Shown here: positions 33,640 to 46,708 of the stretch, one piece after another
Numbering within the stretch: the first letter of the stretch is position 1
Layout of the letters: each line of letters starts with the position of its first letter
NCBI RefSeq assembly: GCF_051020765.1
Contig: NC_134933.1
Location: 11,443,461 to 11,507,460, forward strand
DNA from: Lasioglossum baleicum
Lineage: Eukaryota; Arthropoda; Insecta; Hymenoptera; Halictidae
Direction: 5' to 3'
DNA length: 64,000 nucleotides
Notes under the pieces: model-generated
Told to the model about the DNA's origin: nothing
What the model saw: only the letters and a program-made list of their open reading frames with translations
Databases searched by the model: none
Position numbers and translations under genes: made by a program

Positions 33640-36600
33640 AGACTCCCAGATTTTCAGAAAAAAATTCTCAAGAATCACTTGAGCCTTTTGTGAGCCTCCT
33701 GATCGTATCCGATACTCCAGAAACGTGATTTTCGAACAGAATTGAGTAGTGTAAAAGATTAGCATCAGAATATTATCGTGTTACTTTGTTCGGCCGGCTG
33801 AAACGATTCGAATGGCAATAGCCAACAATTTCACAATATCATCGTAAATACCATTGGCAGATAAGAAAAAAAAAACAATGAACTGGACCAACATCGAATC
33901 GTCGAGATCAGCATTGAATACACGGTTTGAATACACCTTCTACGGTTATCCGTCGCGCAGGTAGCGGTCTTCAGGCCTCCGTCCGTTTCTTTACCGATAA
34001 CTCTACATACGCATACAGTCGCATTAAATTGTAGGCGGCACGGAAGTGCTGATAAGACTGATATCGCGCGTGAGGCGTCCATACATGGCTGCGTAAAAGT
34101 ATAAATGGAACATTCTTCTTCCACCGATAATACCACGAGAAAATGTCTTCTGCTCCTTTATAGTCTCGTTCGAAATCGCCCAACCACGATTTCGAGGGCG
34201 TTACGATCCTCGATTATGATTCGACTCGCCAAGAAGCACGTTTTATAAGCGAAATTATATTTCAATGAGCATCCATTATCTGCGACTTTCTTCGACTAAT
34301 GTTCGATTGTGCTGTGGCTAACAATCGTGATCGATATTAAATTCTTGTTATTTTCTAATCACCGCTCACGTTTTCACTTTTGATGTGCGATAAGAAATCT
34401 ACGTTACCGACATCAGCGCGTGCTTGTGTTGCCATCTAGCGACGCTCATTACATACCAACATGGCGGCGCCTTTACTTGACAAAAACTATGCAAGTTGCT
34501 GAACTTTAAACAAGCATAACTTTTGAACCAGTGAGTTAATGAGATTGAAACTTGTATTTTCTGCACTTTTTCACCAGAATCTACAAGATTACATTTGAAA
34601 AAAAGTTAAAAATTTCTTAGGACGGCTTCAGTACTGGAATTAGTAGTACTAAGAAATTCTACAAACGTTGTCGACACATGGAAACATAGTTTACCAACGT
34701 GAAGATCATGATTTTAAGAAAACTCGGTTGAAGTTTGAAGTAAATTACTGGATCAATGAATATTCATCTACAAAAAGAACTTGACCAGTTTGACGGGGAA
34801 TAATCGGCAACGAAGATTGATAGCAAACGAAGCACAAATATCAGAAGAAGTTTCGCTCGATCTAGATCTGGCTCGGCCGTTTCAATGAGCGAACAAGTGC
34901 AGCCGAAACGATGTTTTGATCTTCGAATAGATCGTTCAATTAGCGAAGCGAGAGATGTAACGTGCGTTAAGCCGTGGTAGATGTCTACTTGCTCGTGTCG
35001 TAAAAGCAGAATCGATATGAAATAAAGAAGCAGCCGTGCACCGTGTACGCGTATCGTTGTAAAAGTCGTTATATAAGATCGTTCAAGCATAAAACTTTGA
35101 ACCAGTCTGCAGGCGTGCGAAGGAAACGCCGCGGCGCGCCGCCGCGAATTCTAACGATGACACTTGCTCGTTTCGTAACTCCGCTGTCCGCAGATCTGAG
35201 ATGTCAGATAGGCTTTCAAGACTGAAACTTTCGCTGTCCATTGGTCACGGCACGCGTAACGAGACGCGACAGAGTTAATTATTGTTTCAGTTATTGCTGA
35301 AACCGGTGCGGCGAACGTTCGGACTTGTCCGGACGTGTACTAAAAGCGCGGTACACGCGTATGATAATTCACTTAATACGTCTACAATTATGCAAAAAAC
35401 CGTGGCGAATAACAAGAACCAAGTGCCGTGTAACAAACAGTTTGAGACTCGTAAAAAAGAAATGAATCGGCTGGTTATCGGGGGAATCGAATTGCGGGAA
35501 CGTTGTTTAGATAAATCGTTTTGCAGGATGCATTTGTTAATAACCGGGATATTTTCGTTTGGCGGAACGAACGATGCAATTTTTCTCCGGCAAGGTTGAA
35601 CCGTGCGAGACACGCAGCTAGTTAACGCAACGTTGATTGCGATACGGGGCGCAAGGCGCGCATGCAACGACGCGTTTCTCGCTTTATGTACAAGCGACAT
35701 AAACTGAATGTGGCTCGGCTTCTTCCATCCACCAGCGAGACTCGCTCGTGATCTTTTATGAAAGCATAATGCAGCGGATCCACCTCGGGATACTTCACAG
35801 TCATTACGAGCGATTCCGTTCGTTTTATCTCGCTCTATGTCCCGCCACCGTTGGACCTTTCCCTCTCCGTCTTTTTCCCTTGATTATTCGCGGTTCGCAC
35901 GGCGGAATCGTAAATCGCGAAACCGGCTTAACGAGCGGTGGACAACGAGTCGTGAAACGGCCAAGGCGAACCTCGGGGCACGGGCAAAACGCGCTTGCCG
36001 ATCACCGATCGGCTCTACCGATTATAATTGCGCGAGACAAGGGTGAAATCCTTCGGGCACCTACTTACACTCTCCGACTCGAGATTTCAGAGATCATTCC
36101 CGATGAACGCCTCCGAGTCCTTTCACTTTTTAATCCTCGAAACGCGGACAGTAGATCGACCCGCCGAGACCGGTATCACGGTCGAACCGATTCCAAGCGA
36201 GATTTCGCTTTTCACCGGTGCGGTACTACAAAATAGTGACCGTACCGATTTGCAATTAACATTTCTTTCGATAATTACTCGGGTATCGCACTATCATAAA
36301 TTCAAATTAATATTACACGAATGTTTATAGATGCTTATATGATCATCGGGATCGATCGGTCGGGGTGTGGTCGCTCGAGAAGTGAAAGTATCGTCGTGAC
36401 AATAAAGACTGTACGTTATTATGTCTACCATCTTTTACGAAACCATTGTCGACAGACGCAAGTTGCGTTGAAATGGCGATATTTCTGTGGTGGCGAGGAA
36501 AAACGGCGCATGTCACAATCTCAAAAGTTGACTAATTTTTAACGAACTAATACGAACGATGAAAATAAATAAAACTTTCTCAGAAGGTGTTACGTCAATC

Positions 36601-37188
36601 GTTGGGGATTGTTATCGCCACTATGGGCGGGGGACATCGCTTCATGAAAATTTGTCAAGCGCACGCACTCTCTCCCGAGGACAGCTGGAGTAGCTAATTA
36701 CATGCAAGATACGAAACATTTCACTGGTACCGGTCCATTAATATTGACTTCGACAGACGCGAACACGGTGGTCCACGAGGGAGGATTTCTCGAGCCGTCA
36801 TTAATCACCGTATCAGTAACAGTACAACTTGAGAGACTTAGAAAGTATACCAAGTTTCTTCTACTAACGCCGCACCTACGATCGCGAATTGCGATTAAGA
36901 AAAATTTTGTTCTTGACCTTATCGCCGAGCAACTTGATGCAGAAACTATTAATCATTTTACCTGGTTTAATTGAATGCTTAGTCGTATTTCCTTCGTCTC
37001 GAACGAATGTAACATGTAGTTTGTTAAACATTCTTTTCGGTTAGAAGAATTACACCATTTCTGTATTCACATGTTTTAATTGTAAGTTGCTAATTAAGTA
37101 AGACCGCACAACCGAAGTGAACCATGACTGACCATTGAGTGACAAGTAACTGTAAATTTATTATTTTCAAACAATATCAATAATTTAT
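33640..37188. other. Gene-free stretch with a GC-rich part at 35.0-36.7 kb
   Basis: Frames at 35282-35599 (plus), 35287-35700 (minus) and 35748-36236 (plus) overlap and share no family signature. The GC-rich, CpG-containing block could hold a leader exon or regulatory sequence. I could not find a coherent coding exon with splice sites. Confidence 0.35.
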
Positions 37189-37196
37189 GTAAGGTG

Positions 37197-37394
37197 TAGA
37201 CTTCGGATCTTCATGCATTTACGGCGTATGAAAATGTTCAAAAAAGGCTAGAATATAAAATTTGATAGAATTTGGTACAATATTTATTTGTTTTAGATCT
37301 ACAAAGCTTGTTCCCATTAAAAACAGGATTTTATTTCATTCCGCTTTCTTAAAAGTCTACAAAAATTGGAACTTACATAAACATCCGCAGTCTA
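37197..37394. mobile_element. TAGACTGCGGAT-family MITE, 198 bp
   Basis: Left TAGACTTCGGATCTTCATGC, right CATAAACATCCGCAGTCTA. Duplication GTAAGGTG (37189-37196) / GTAACGTG (37395-37402), 7 of 8. The inside is the subtype also seen at 14150 (AACAGGATTTTATTTCA, CTTTCTTAAAA). Confidence 0.85.
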
Positions 37395-37693
37395 GTAACG
37401 TGTCTATAAAATTGAATACAGTAAAGTCGCGATCTAGCTCCCATCGTCTGTTCCGAGCAGAGACAGAGATCGTGTAGGGAAACTATTTTGTTATGGCTGC
37501 ATCGACCGCACCGAAAATCCAAAGGATGCCGAACGTAGAAAAGGACACCATGTAAACACGGCAGTTCAAGCTTCTTGGTCCCTCACGGGAATTCCCCCAG
37601 TGGAAGGGGTAGGCAAAGGGACAGTGATCGTGGAGATCCTCGGAGAGCAAGCTCGAGACTTCACTGTATGTACTATGGAACGACGTGCGCATT

Positions 37694-37850
37694 TTTTTTT
37701 TTTTTTTTTTTTATTTAAGCTTTAGGTCAATCTTGGCCCATAAGCTGAAAATATACAGGTACATAACTCTTATACATGACTCTTATCTATACTTACAGTA
37801 CTAATAGAAGTTTATTCTTATTATCTACGCTCTCTATAATCTTCGTCTCT
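37694..37850 (-). mobile_element. 5'-truncated non-LTR retrotransposon (LINE or SINE) tail
   Basis: A 15-bp perfect direct repeat AACGACGTGCGCATT flanks the insert (37679-37693, 37851-37865). On the minus strand the insert ends with a poly(A) of about 20 (seen as T on the plus strand). The 130 bp before it (TTATGGGCCAAGATTGACCT near the tail) hold no domain, so the lineage cannot be named. Long target duplication plus poly(A) is the signature of target-primed reverse transcription. Confidence 0.85.
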
Positions 37851-37865
37851 AACGACGTGCGCATT

Positions 37866-39317
37866 AAATACATCGTTGCACCATCTGTAGTGGTTTGTTC
37901 AAAGTTGTAAGACGAAATCTGAAAATCCGTACAACCTTCTGCACCGACGAAATGCCGTCAGTGGCCTTCCGTTTCTTAATCCAGCCACGACATATTCTAG
38001 AGAGCGTAAGAAAACGGCGAATTATTCGATCGATTACACGATCTACCGTAAAGTTATCTCGTCGACGGACTATTGAGCTCGCTACCTTACCAGAGCATTT
38101 TCTTCACAGTCGGTTATTCAGAACCCTAGATACAAGACGATAGTCGGAGCACCGACGAGGCTGCCAGACTACTGCCAGCACTGACGAGATACTATTAAAG
38201 ACTGCCAGCCTTATGGGAGTTGGTGTCTCTCGAATATGTCGGTATTTCCTACGCCTTCTAGGATATATTCTGGCTCCATCCAGAGAAACAGAAGGCCATC
38301 GACGGCATTTTGTCGGTGAAGAAGACCATTGTGGAGATTCTCGTCGCGATGTATCGGTGAGAATGCGAATTATCACGAAACCATACCGATTATTATTAAA
38401 TGTTACATTCTCCGCCATATTTCAGACGATGTTTTGGCATTATTGTGGCACTATTTCGAATTTTTAGCGATGTGGTATATCAGATCACTGTAACTTTCAC
38501 GTTATCCCCGCGCCCGGTTACCCGTCACCCGTCCCCCTGAATAACACAGGGGCTGACAGTCTCTCGTCGGTGCCACAGGCGCTGGCAGTCTCGTCGGTGG
38601 TCGGAGTTATCCACGTAGGATTTTGAATTTATATAAATTAGTTCTACAAAATGTTGTCAAGCATAGAAAATAGACGCTATTCGTATTTGGTAATTTATTC
38701 TTTCTTACTTAATCTATAACTTAATAGAACGAATACATAATCTCAATCGGATACTTGCGCGAAATACAGTTACATTTGTCGAGTTCTTAAAATCTATTTT
38801 CAATAGAAATTGTACTAACATTTGTTGCTTGTATCAATCAATCTTAGAAATATTAGGGCACTGGAGTATTTAAAAGTTCGTATAAAAATTTATTAGATAT
38901 GCATTTTTGGTTGTGTAAAGCAACCAGCTACAAAAATTTCTCTATTACATAAGTTTGTTTAACAGAAGTATAAAGAACTCTGAAATTTGGACGGATGTTT
39001 TCTTAGACCAATATCAGTCTTCTGCTATAAAATGAATGTCCCAGATCTTCGGGATGTGGGACTGGTTGTACATTAATGACACTTAGTATTATACGTATTG
39101 AAATAAATAATTATAAAGCAAGTCAAACATGGCAGATAATCGTGTTTTTGCTTAATTTATATTATTGTAAATAATGGTGTCTCTCTTGATCTGGCTATCG
39201 TTTATAAAATATATATAAAATAAAATCTGAGAGATAAACTCGTCTCTAACGACGTTGTATCTTACTTTGGTGCCAATTAATGTACTCTGTGACTCGAAAG
39301 TACTTAAATGTGAATAC
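37866..39317. other. Gene-free stretch downstream of the tetraspan gene
   Basis: Presumably includes the 3' untranslated region of the minus-strand gene that stops at 39318, but I cannot place a polyadenylation site with confidence. GACGAG/CTGCCAG motifs recur at 38150-38210 and 38560-38600. No other gene is seen. Confidence 0.4.
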
Positions 39318-40328
39318 TTAGGGCCATAGAAGCTCGATATTCGGAGACTGCAGCTTCTCGAATATTTTGTACATAGAGAGAACAACCAACCAACAATATA
39401 CCTATAAATTAAATTGGGAGAACATTGAAATACATCGCTATACTAGAGTCCCAGGTTTTAAGGGGGTAAACACGTTTCTCATTTCTCGATAATGCAAGGA
39501 TGGGATTTTTCAGTAGTCAAAAGAGCTGGATAAAAGATCAATCTAGGCCGCAGCCCCCAAATTTCCTATTTTTACGTTTACTTCTAATTCGTATGCTATC
39601 TAGATTCTTACATGGAAATTAAAACCTGAGACAATCTGTATGTTACATGAAAGACAGTACTCACATTATATGACATCCAAAGCCAGAGACACATTGCTGC
39701 GAATGTTGCTTCAAGCTGGAAAAATGAATACCAAGGTATTAATTTCATAATTCCCAAAGTCTATTTACAATTCATTGGAGAACTTACGTAGATATAATAT
39801 CCTCCTACGAGCCAAAGCCCGAAAACTAGTTGGAAGAGACATGCGATAAACCACAATATAAGCCAAGGCAGTAGCCAGCCTCGTATTCTTTCCTTTACTC
39901 CGTATATCATTATTAACGAGGCCATGATGAGAAAGATGAAATAAAGTATGAAAAACCCTCCAACGATTTGCATAGCTGAAAATGATACGTGTAAAAATTA
40001 TATTATTGTGTAAATGATATGTGTCAAAATGATATTGCACTAGAACTTACATTCTCTGATATCAGCTTCGAATAAAGGATTATACAGTTGTGATGATTCT
40101 CCTCCATGTAGCTGGTAACTAACTAATGTAATCAGTATTATACATATTGCCTGAAAGAAAGAAAATTCTTGAACTTCAATGAATTGATCACAAGCTTAAC
40201 ATATAGAGAAAGTAAAACTGATATATTGTATAAATACATACAATTGTGTAAACAGCAATGGCTTTGCATCCTGTTTTAACACTATTAGTCCAAACAAACG
40301 GCGACCAACAGGATTCCAGAACTGCCAT
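39318..40328 (-). CDS. Four-pass membrane protein, DUF4728 / Pasiflora-like, complete, 5 exons
   Basis: Exons, in transcript order: 40328-40242, 40150-40051, 39975-39788, 39715-39665, 39401-39318. Each intron begins GTATGT, GTAAGT or GTGAGT and ends in a pyrimidine-rich AG. The joined frame is open for 169 residues to TAA, with phases 0, 1, 0, 0. It starts MAVLESCWSPFVW. Predicted membrane segments lie near residues 20-44, 64-88, 94-125 and 126-155, with a short loop KERIRG and a C-terminal tail ending IELLWP. The size, the four helices and the short N-terminus with Cys/Trp fit the arthropod DUF4728 family, which includes the Drosophila Pasiflora septate-junction proteins; that family role is known from flies, and assignment here is inference. 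An AG 7 bases before the ATG suggests an intron in the 5' leader. No disabling change was seen. Confidence 0.88.
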
Positions 40329-40335
40329 TTTTATT

Positions 40336-41090
40336 CTGCAAAAAGAAAAACGTGGATATTGTTTACAGTCACAACAAAATACGAATGATCGAACTACATA
40401 GTATACAACACCCACTTGTTATTAGTGTAATGCTTGGGCGTCGACGCGCAACAGGTCTGCCAACTGTGTGTACGGTGAACTATGGTTCTAGCAGGTTCTA
40501 GTTGTAAAAGTGAAACGGAAACTCGAAATTGTATACAAATACGCATTAGTTTGCATTTAGCTGTGTCCATTACGTTAAATTAGTGATTAATACTACGAAA
40601 TTATCAAGAATTCAGTGCATCAAAATTAATTAAGACGAGCATCACAATTATGAAAGAAACTTGTCCAGAAAGGATGAATCATTGTGGATGAGTACAGTCA
40701 TATATTTCATATAAATATTTCACATAACAGCAAGTGAGATCTGTGATATAGAAGTATGTAGCTTATTGTCCAAAGTAGACTGCAGGCAAATGGACCAGTT
40801 TGTTATTTGAATCCAAAAAATGTGTTAGGAATCACTGTGTAACGTACCTTTATAAAAGGACTACTTACTAATCGTTAGAGAAAACTTGTTTGAAGCCAGC
40901 TCTGCTCCACTATATCTTTGGGCCTCGGTCTCCAAGATTCAAACCTCCTAAGATATTTTACGGATAGCATGCAGGGCCATGCACGCGTCGGTATAGTTGT
41001 CAGCTGAATCCCCTCCACTTTGGAAGCAGGTCACGATGCCGCGCCGGCTGTTTCAAACAACAGATGTGCTCATCTTCCAGGATTTACTGT
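40336..41090. other. Upstream region of the tetraspan gene
   Basis: Should hold the leader exon and promoter of the minus-strand gene. On the minus strand, TTTTTCTTTTTGCAG just upstream of the coding start is a good acceptor. AACAAGTGGGTGTTG near 40410-40425 is a possible donor. The first exon cannot be fixed from sequence alone. Confidence 0.35.
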
Positions 41091-41092
41091 TT

Positions 41093-41775
41093 CTTAAATT
41101 ATCACTTTTTTAACAATGATGTTGGACAAAGATGTCCAATATCAAGTTCTATTTTATTGATTATTTCCACACTTCTGCTGACATTACTTTCCACAAAATA
41201 TAAACATTATTACATAGATTATAATTTTGCATAATGAGATGGTATACGCAATAATTTCTACATTGTTGTGAATAATCAATTTTCTGCTAAATTATCGTTT
41301 TATTTGCACATGAAATGCGTAAGAGATGATGAAAGAAATGAAAATTATTTGTGTATAATATGTCACGTTCGGTGGACCGCAGCCACAAAATATAAACAGT
41401 AAATGAAAATATGTATACATTGTATAATTGATTTCACTATTTTGTATATATTTTGGATATGTTTTTGCATATGTCGTGCATATATTTTTGCATATTTTGC
41501 ATATTAATTTTGCAAAAAGATCCGCTGTCTAATTATTACACTTATTGTTTCTTAAATTATCATTTTTCTAACGACGATGGCGAAAAATTAAACACAAAGA
41601 TGTCCAATATCGAGTTCAGTTTTATTGAATATTTCCACACTTCCGCTGACATTACTTTTCACAAAATATAAACATTGTTACATAGATTTTAATTTTGCAT
41701 AATGAGAGATGGTATACGCAATAATTTCTACATTGTTGTGAATAATCAATTTCCTGCTAAAATTACAGGAAATTG
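41093..41775. repeat. Direct duplication of about 205 bp, 468-bp offset
   Basis: GATGTCCAATATC(A/G)AGTTC, TTCCACACTTC(T/C)GCTGACATT and GGTATACGCAATAATTTCTA occur at 41131-41290 and 41599-41750. The spacer contains a TTTTGCATAT-rich patch and a MITE end (AAAAAGATCCGCTGTCTA, to 41531). Confidence 0.8.
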
Positions 41776-41799
41776 TATAAGTTCAAGAAGCCTTTAGAT

Positions 41800-42760
41800 T
41801 TATAATGAAACTGAGGATCTCCGTGCAAAATGAACATTTTCTGCATGCATATCATATTAATTAATGTCGCTCACTTATTTTTGTCATAAATGTATATGAA
41901 AATATATGAAAAATATGGCGGTGATAAAATGCATCTTGACGATGCAGGGCTAAAAATATTGCAGTTAAGACACGCGTATTAGCAAGAGGCAAGCATTGTC
42001 GGTGATTAACCCGTAGAAAATGTAGTTCAATGGTTTCGAATTACCTGGTTGTGGTTTCCGCGGCGAGCAGCCATTTTGGTGCCGCAAAACAAAATAAACC
42101 GCCTGAAACCAGATAAGATCTGCGACTGATAATGCATAATGCAGTCATAAAGAAAAACGAGCCCCGCTCAATGCATTCAATGTTCACTCACTTTAGAATT
42201 ATACCTGTGTATAAGGATAGGGATCTTCAATCTAATTGCACGTACGCCGATACTTATAGTTCCGGGACTCATGAAACAATGAAGTTATAAGCGTGATAAC
42301 TATGTCCATGGAAGAATCCTTTAACTTTCTAAACCTATACACACACACGTGTACACGCATACACAGACTTACCGTAATCTCGTCCAGGGAACACAATGAA
42401 AAAAGAAAAAATACCTTTGCAGGCAATCTAATTGAAAGCAACGCATTTGTTCTAAATGTTGGGCGAATCTTCCGATAGAAACTTACTGTTGGAATGTCAG
42501 GGTTCTACTATACAATACAATCGTGTGGAACGCGGCGCAATCTATTCGATGGTTTTAAATTCCTATAGTCATCGAACACAATAGCGCACTTTGTAATGGA
42601 TGTACCATTCTCCGAGACAATAAAATTGTAGGGTATCGCCGTAATATGCTTACCGTTTTCGCCGTGGGAATGCTTCGACTGCGTAATACAGACTCGTTTG
42701 AATTTGTGCAATTATTCAGCGAAGGAAATGTATAATTATTGTAAAATTAACGATATACAG
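41800..42760. other. Gene-free stretch
   Basis: Contains a worn MITE-like start (GAGGATCTCCGTGCAAAATG at 41813, TTTGTCATAAATGTATATG at 41882) and a CA-rich patch at 42338-42365. No gene. Confidence 0.4.
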
Positions 42761-42763
42761 TGG

Positions 42764-42900
42764 TGAGCAAACATTTCTGAAATTGGACCCAACTGCTTGA
42801 GCTTTTTTGAGACGTTAGAAGATCTTTATTTTGAATTGTTATTGGCCCAATCGCGAAGGAAAAAGTAAAGGTCATGATTTTTAAATTTTTTATCTGTGCC
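42764..42900. mobile_element. Single end of a Tc1-like or fold-back-related element
   Basis: TACAGTGGTGAGCAAACATT resembles a Tc1-like end with TA. The tail TTTTTATCTGTGCCTGTAATG resembles 58486-58505 (TTTTTTATCTGTGCCGGTAATG), next to the fold-back element there. No second terminal repeat was found. Confidence 0.4.
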
Positions 42901-42909
42901 TGTAATGCA

Positions 42910-43805
42910 AATTTATAAGTATATAATTAAGTTACGAATAGACTGCGGGTTCGCGTTTTTATTATTGTCGACCGGCAAGTTACTAACATTTTTATCTGTT
43001 AGTACATTATTTGTGTGCATAATGAAGCACTCAAAAGTGCACATTACAGTCACTTCTTCGTGAGAAGATATAATTAAAAAGGAGGTGTACAAATACATTC
43101 TTGGTCCTGTATCTACTCTTTCGAAAAAGAAAAATGCTGGTCTACCTTGCAGAATAAAAGAAGAAAGCACGAATTCCCTTCGTAGCGAGACGCCAATCTT
43201 AGAGCCGCAGATGCGTTTCGTAGTCTCAACCCGGCTAGTCCAAAAGCTATAAATATGTGAGTATGAATGCGTGGAACTCCTCTCAATACCTCGGACCATC
43301 AAAATCGTCTGTCCTGCTTCAGTACACTGTATCCCTCCGTCCATTTCTAAGATAGTCCGTCACCATGTTGACAGTTTTAGAGGGCGATCGTAAAGTATAG
43401 TTCACACTCGGACACTCTACGTTCAAATTTAATGATATATGATTTTCACCATCATATGGAATGCATCTACTGTCATGTAATTCTTTACGCGAAGATGAAG
43501 TATGATTGCTGTTTTTGTTCACACTAATGGCGAATGAAAAGTATATTGTGGCTTCTAAGATACCTTCAGCTCCAGCTCTACGAGATGAAGATATTCGTAA
43601 AATTTCAAGATCTCATATTTATCAAAAAGGTGCTAGAAAATTCAAACATGATTCGCATTTCTCGCTGGGTCTGCTCGTGCACCGAGCTATCACAGTTATC
43701 AGAAACACGATATAGCGGACGCTTCCTTCGCGCGGACGACTCCAAACCTAACTCCAATTCTTCCCTATTTTGAACGCAACATAAATCCAAATATATTAAT
43801 CTCAT
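42910..43805. other. Gene-free stretch
   Basis: A 143-codon minus-strand frame (42913-43344) is the longest; its translation has no domain and no splice sites that I trust. The frames around 43320-43830 overlap on both strands. Confidence 0.35.
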
Positions 43806-43809
43806 AATT

Positions 43810-43989
43810 ATACAGCGGAATTTATGCATTTATAACAAAAATCAGTGTTGAGAAAACTAGACGAATTCAGAAATACTTTTATATCATTCCCAACCTATCG
43901 AACATATTAAGAGAAAAAATAAATTTCTATGTCACTCCGGTCTGTTGGAATTCAGGTGAAAAATTTTTATCTTGCATAAAGTTCCGCTG
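43810..43989. mobile_element. TAGACTGCGGAT-family MITE, about 180 bp
   Basis: Left ATACAGCGGAATTTATGC, right GCATAAAGTTCCGCTG. TCATAATT (43802-43809) and TCATAATA (43990-43997) form a 7 of 8 duplication. The interior has AAATTTCTATGTCACTCCGG as in other copies. Confidence 0.75.
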
Positions 43990-44389
43990 TCATAATACAA
44001 AATCATAATACAAACAATAAATCAAACTGTAAATGATCCAGCAAAGTGTGTAAAATATGTATACCCTAACTAAAGACCGTTCAAGTTCAAACGACGGTCG
44101 CTTCCCACCAAACCAAATGGTTAAGTGAACATTCCATCGAATCGAAAAGGAACAGGGACAAATATAAATACTGCAACCCAGCAAATGGAATTACAGGTCT
44201 CCCATAATTTTCAGAATATCTAGAATTGTTACTCGATTGCGAGTGTATTGTTACTCGAGAATGATCTTACGCTCGGAAGAGGCGACGTGAAACGTAGCTG
44301 TCCGAAAAAGCCTTAGTAGCACGAAGCCCGAAGAATTCCGAGTTGTACGTACACGCGTCTGGAGTTAAGAGAAAGGCGCTATAGGGGTC

Positions 44390-46530
44390 CCCTCTAGTGA
44401 GATTGGGGCCCGTTCGGGTCTCTGTTGCACACACTCTCGCGACGTCGAAGGTTTCCTTCGCACCGGTTCGCGCCGTCGGGTCCGGCTCGGCTCGTGCACA
44501 GCGCCATGGTTTCTCGTGTCGAATCGGGCCAGCTTCGTGGTGCCCAGCTGGATCCGGACGCTCATTTGTCGGTTTCTTCGTCGGCGTTTCACGCGGCCCA
44601 TCGCCGAACCAGCACCGGATAATCCGTTCTCGATCGGTGTGTGTCATCTCGCCGTGGAAACCAGCGGCGTGTCTCTCGGAGTGATCTGATGTAACCCCCT
44701 TCTCTCTTTCTCTCTCTCTCTGTTCCCCTCTCTCTCTTTTTCTGTTCGCCGTGAAACCGCATCGGCCGTGTGTGGATCGCCTCGATTAGACCAGAACGGT
44801 TGAGCGTCGCCGAGCGGTCCCAACGTCTGGATCCGTAGAGCGCACTTGTTGGTCGCTCCGATGCAGCCTGCATTTTCTCGCGCGCGCGTGGCCACGGTCC
44901 GATCACGCGGCTGCTAATTAAACCTGCTGGATCCTCTTCGCAGTCGAACTCGATCGTGGACAAGCCGGAATTCGGGGCCCGAATGGTGGAAATAGCGCGG
45001 GCCCGTGCGGATCATCCGTCGAGAACAGGATTTACGATCGTCGTCATGTGCAGTGAATTTCGCCGGGGTTTCGTAGCGTGCTGACACCGTACCTTGAAGC
45101 TCCCGTGACTCAGTGCTCGGTCAACCTTGTGCTAATTTTCGTCCGGACGGGATAGCTTGGATCCGAGGCGTCTCCGAAGAAGTTTCGACTATCTGTCAAA
45201 AGGTGGTTCTTCGTTTTCGTCAACGGGAGTCTCGCTGACTTTTCGGAGCAGGAAAGCTCCGGCGAGGAGAAAGCCAAGATATTCCGTAATTAATCAATTA
45301 ACCGACCCGAGACGATTTTCTCGAACTGGTTTCTAGTGGTTGTTCGTTGTTTAGCGTGTTTAACGCGCTACTGTTACGGACACACAATTCCGCGTATAAC
45401 CGCGAGGAGGAGATTAATGTTTCCATTGCAACCGGGGCCCGAGTAAATCAAAGCGTTGGCGCGGTGTCGTTTCTCGTGAACTGATAAAGCGATACGTGCA
45501 CTCGCGGGGACGATTAAGATAAAACTACGGAGCTCTCGAAAAGAAAAATATTTATATTCCACGGTCGAACGTCGTCGGTGTTCGCTAGGCTAACAACGTT
45601 CGTCGGAGTAATTCCTTGGTCAATTAACGCTCGAAAATCGATCGATCGTTCGCTTTGCTCGACTCCGTGAAAAAGTTTTCAAGTGAAAGTGCTTTCGTTT
45701 GGTCGCCGGTGCTCCGTTGCATTCCGCGCGGTTTAATTCTAAATGCATTCGTGATTAATTAAGACCGGAGAAATGCGGTCTCTCTGGCATCGCCGAAGGA
45801 TCCTGAAGACCTGGCTCTCCGCTGATACGTGACTCCTGATGCAGAAGCGGATCCGTTATTTACCAATCTAGTCACATTGACTTTCGATCGGCGGCTGCTC
45901 GTCGAAAAGCGGTCCACAAACGTTGCTCGGACAGGTTTCGCGAATTGTAATCGACACGAACAGAGTCGCGAGAAAATATATTATTACGATAATATTATCT
46001 CCGCTCCGATAACGCCGAGCGGTAAGCGAATTCTCTAATCTTGGCAAGCAAGGATATCCGATAAATCTTTCTGTCGCTATCGGGAAGAGAGCAACGTTGC
46101 GATTTTATGAGTTCTGCTTTTGATCGTTCGAAAGAAAGAGTCTCGTGAACAGAGATCGAAAAGGAACAATCAAACGCAACTGGAGCATCTAGATTTGAGG
46201 AACGTTCATTTATCGTTTAAACGTGCTGCCTCGTTGTCGAGTAATGTACGCGATTGAACGACATCGAGTCAACGAACGTTTCCGAACGACACGCGATGCG
46301 GCCAGCTCGAGAATAAGACAAATTTCTGTTTCGAAGTGCAACGTGTCAGCGTTGTGTCTTGCGGCTCGTGTTTCGCCAAGGTGTCGGTGATAATTCTCTG
46401 TGAACGAAGCGTCGTTGATCTAACAAAGTTCTTGTTATGGATATCCGCACGTCTCTTCAACGGGAATATCTTCTCGTCTGGGATTATGTGGATGGCGTCG
46501 ATGGAAGCATTTTCAAACCCTCGCAGGAGT
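44390..46530. promoter_or_regulatory. GC-rich, CpG-dense block, possible promoter or leader exon
   Basis: About 2 kb of GC-rich sequence free of transposons, with CT-repeats at 44700-44745. Coding frames exist on both strands but mirror each other. Near the right edge, ATG at 46438 opens 31 codons, and GCAGGAGTAAGTACTCG holds a strong donor (GGA|GTAAGT, about 46529). A leader exon of a plus-strand gene (such as the one at 57397) would fit, but splicing to that exon would not continue the small frame. Confidence 0.3.
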
Positions 46531-46708
46531 AAGTACTCGTCATTCAGCGAGGCTTTTCATCTTCATCTGCACATTGTGTTTAAGCAGTGGATGGAATTAG
46601 CAATGCTTTTAACAAAACATATTACGCGGAACGCAAACGATGTTCAATCAACGACTGACAATTTTCACAACCAAATTCACCTCATACATTCTGCCTCTCG
46701 CTCATTAT

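Noticed and set aside
35748..36236. 162-codon plus-strand frame
   Set aside because: GC-rich block with several overlapping frames, no domain, no convincing splice sites.
44267..44963. Arg/Thr-rich frames on both strands
   Set aside because: CpG-dense sequence keeps several frames open; no conserved motif.
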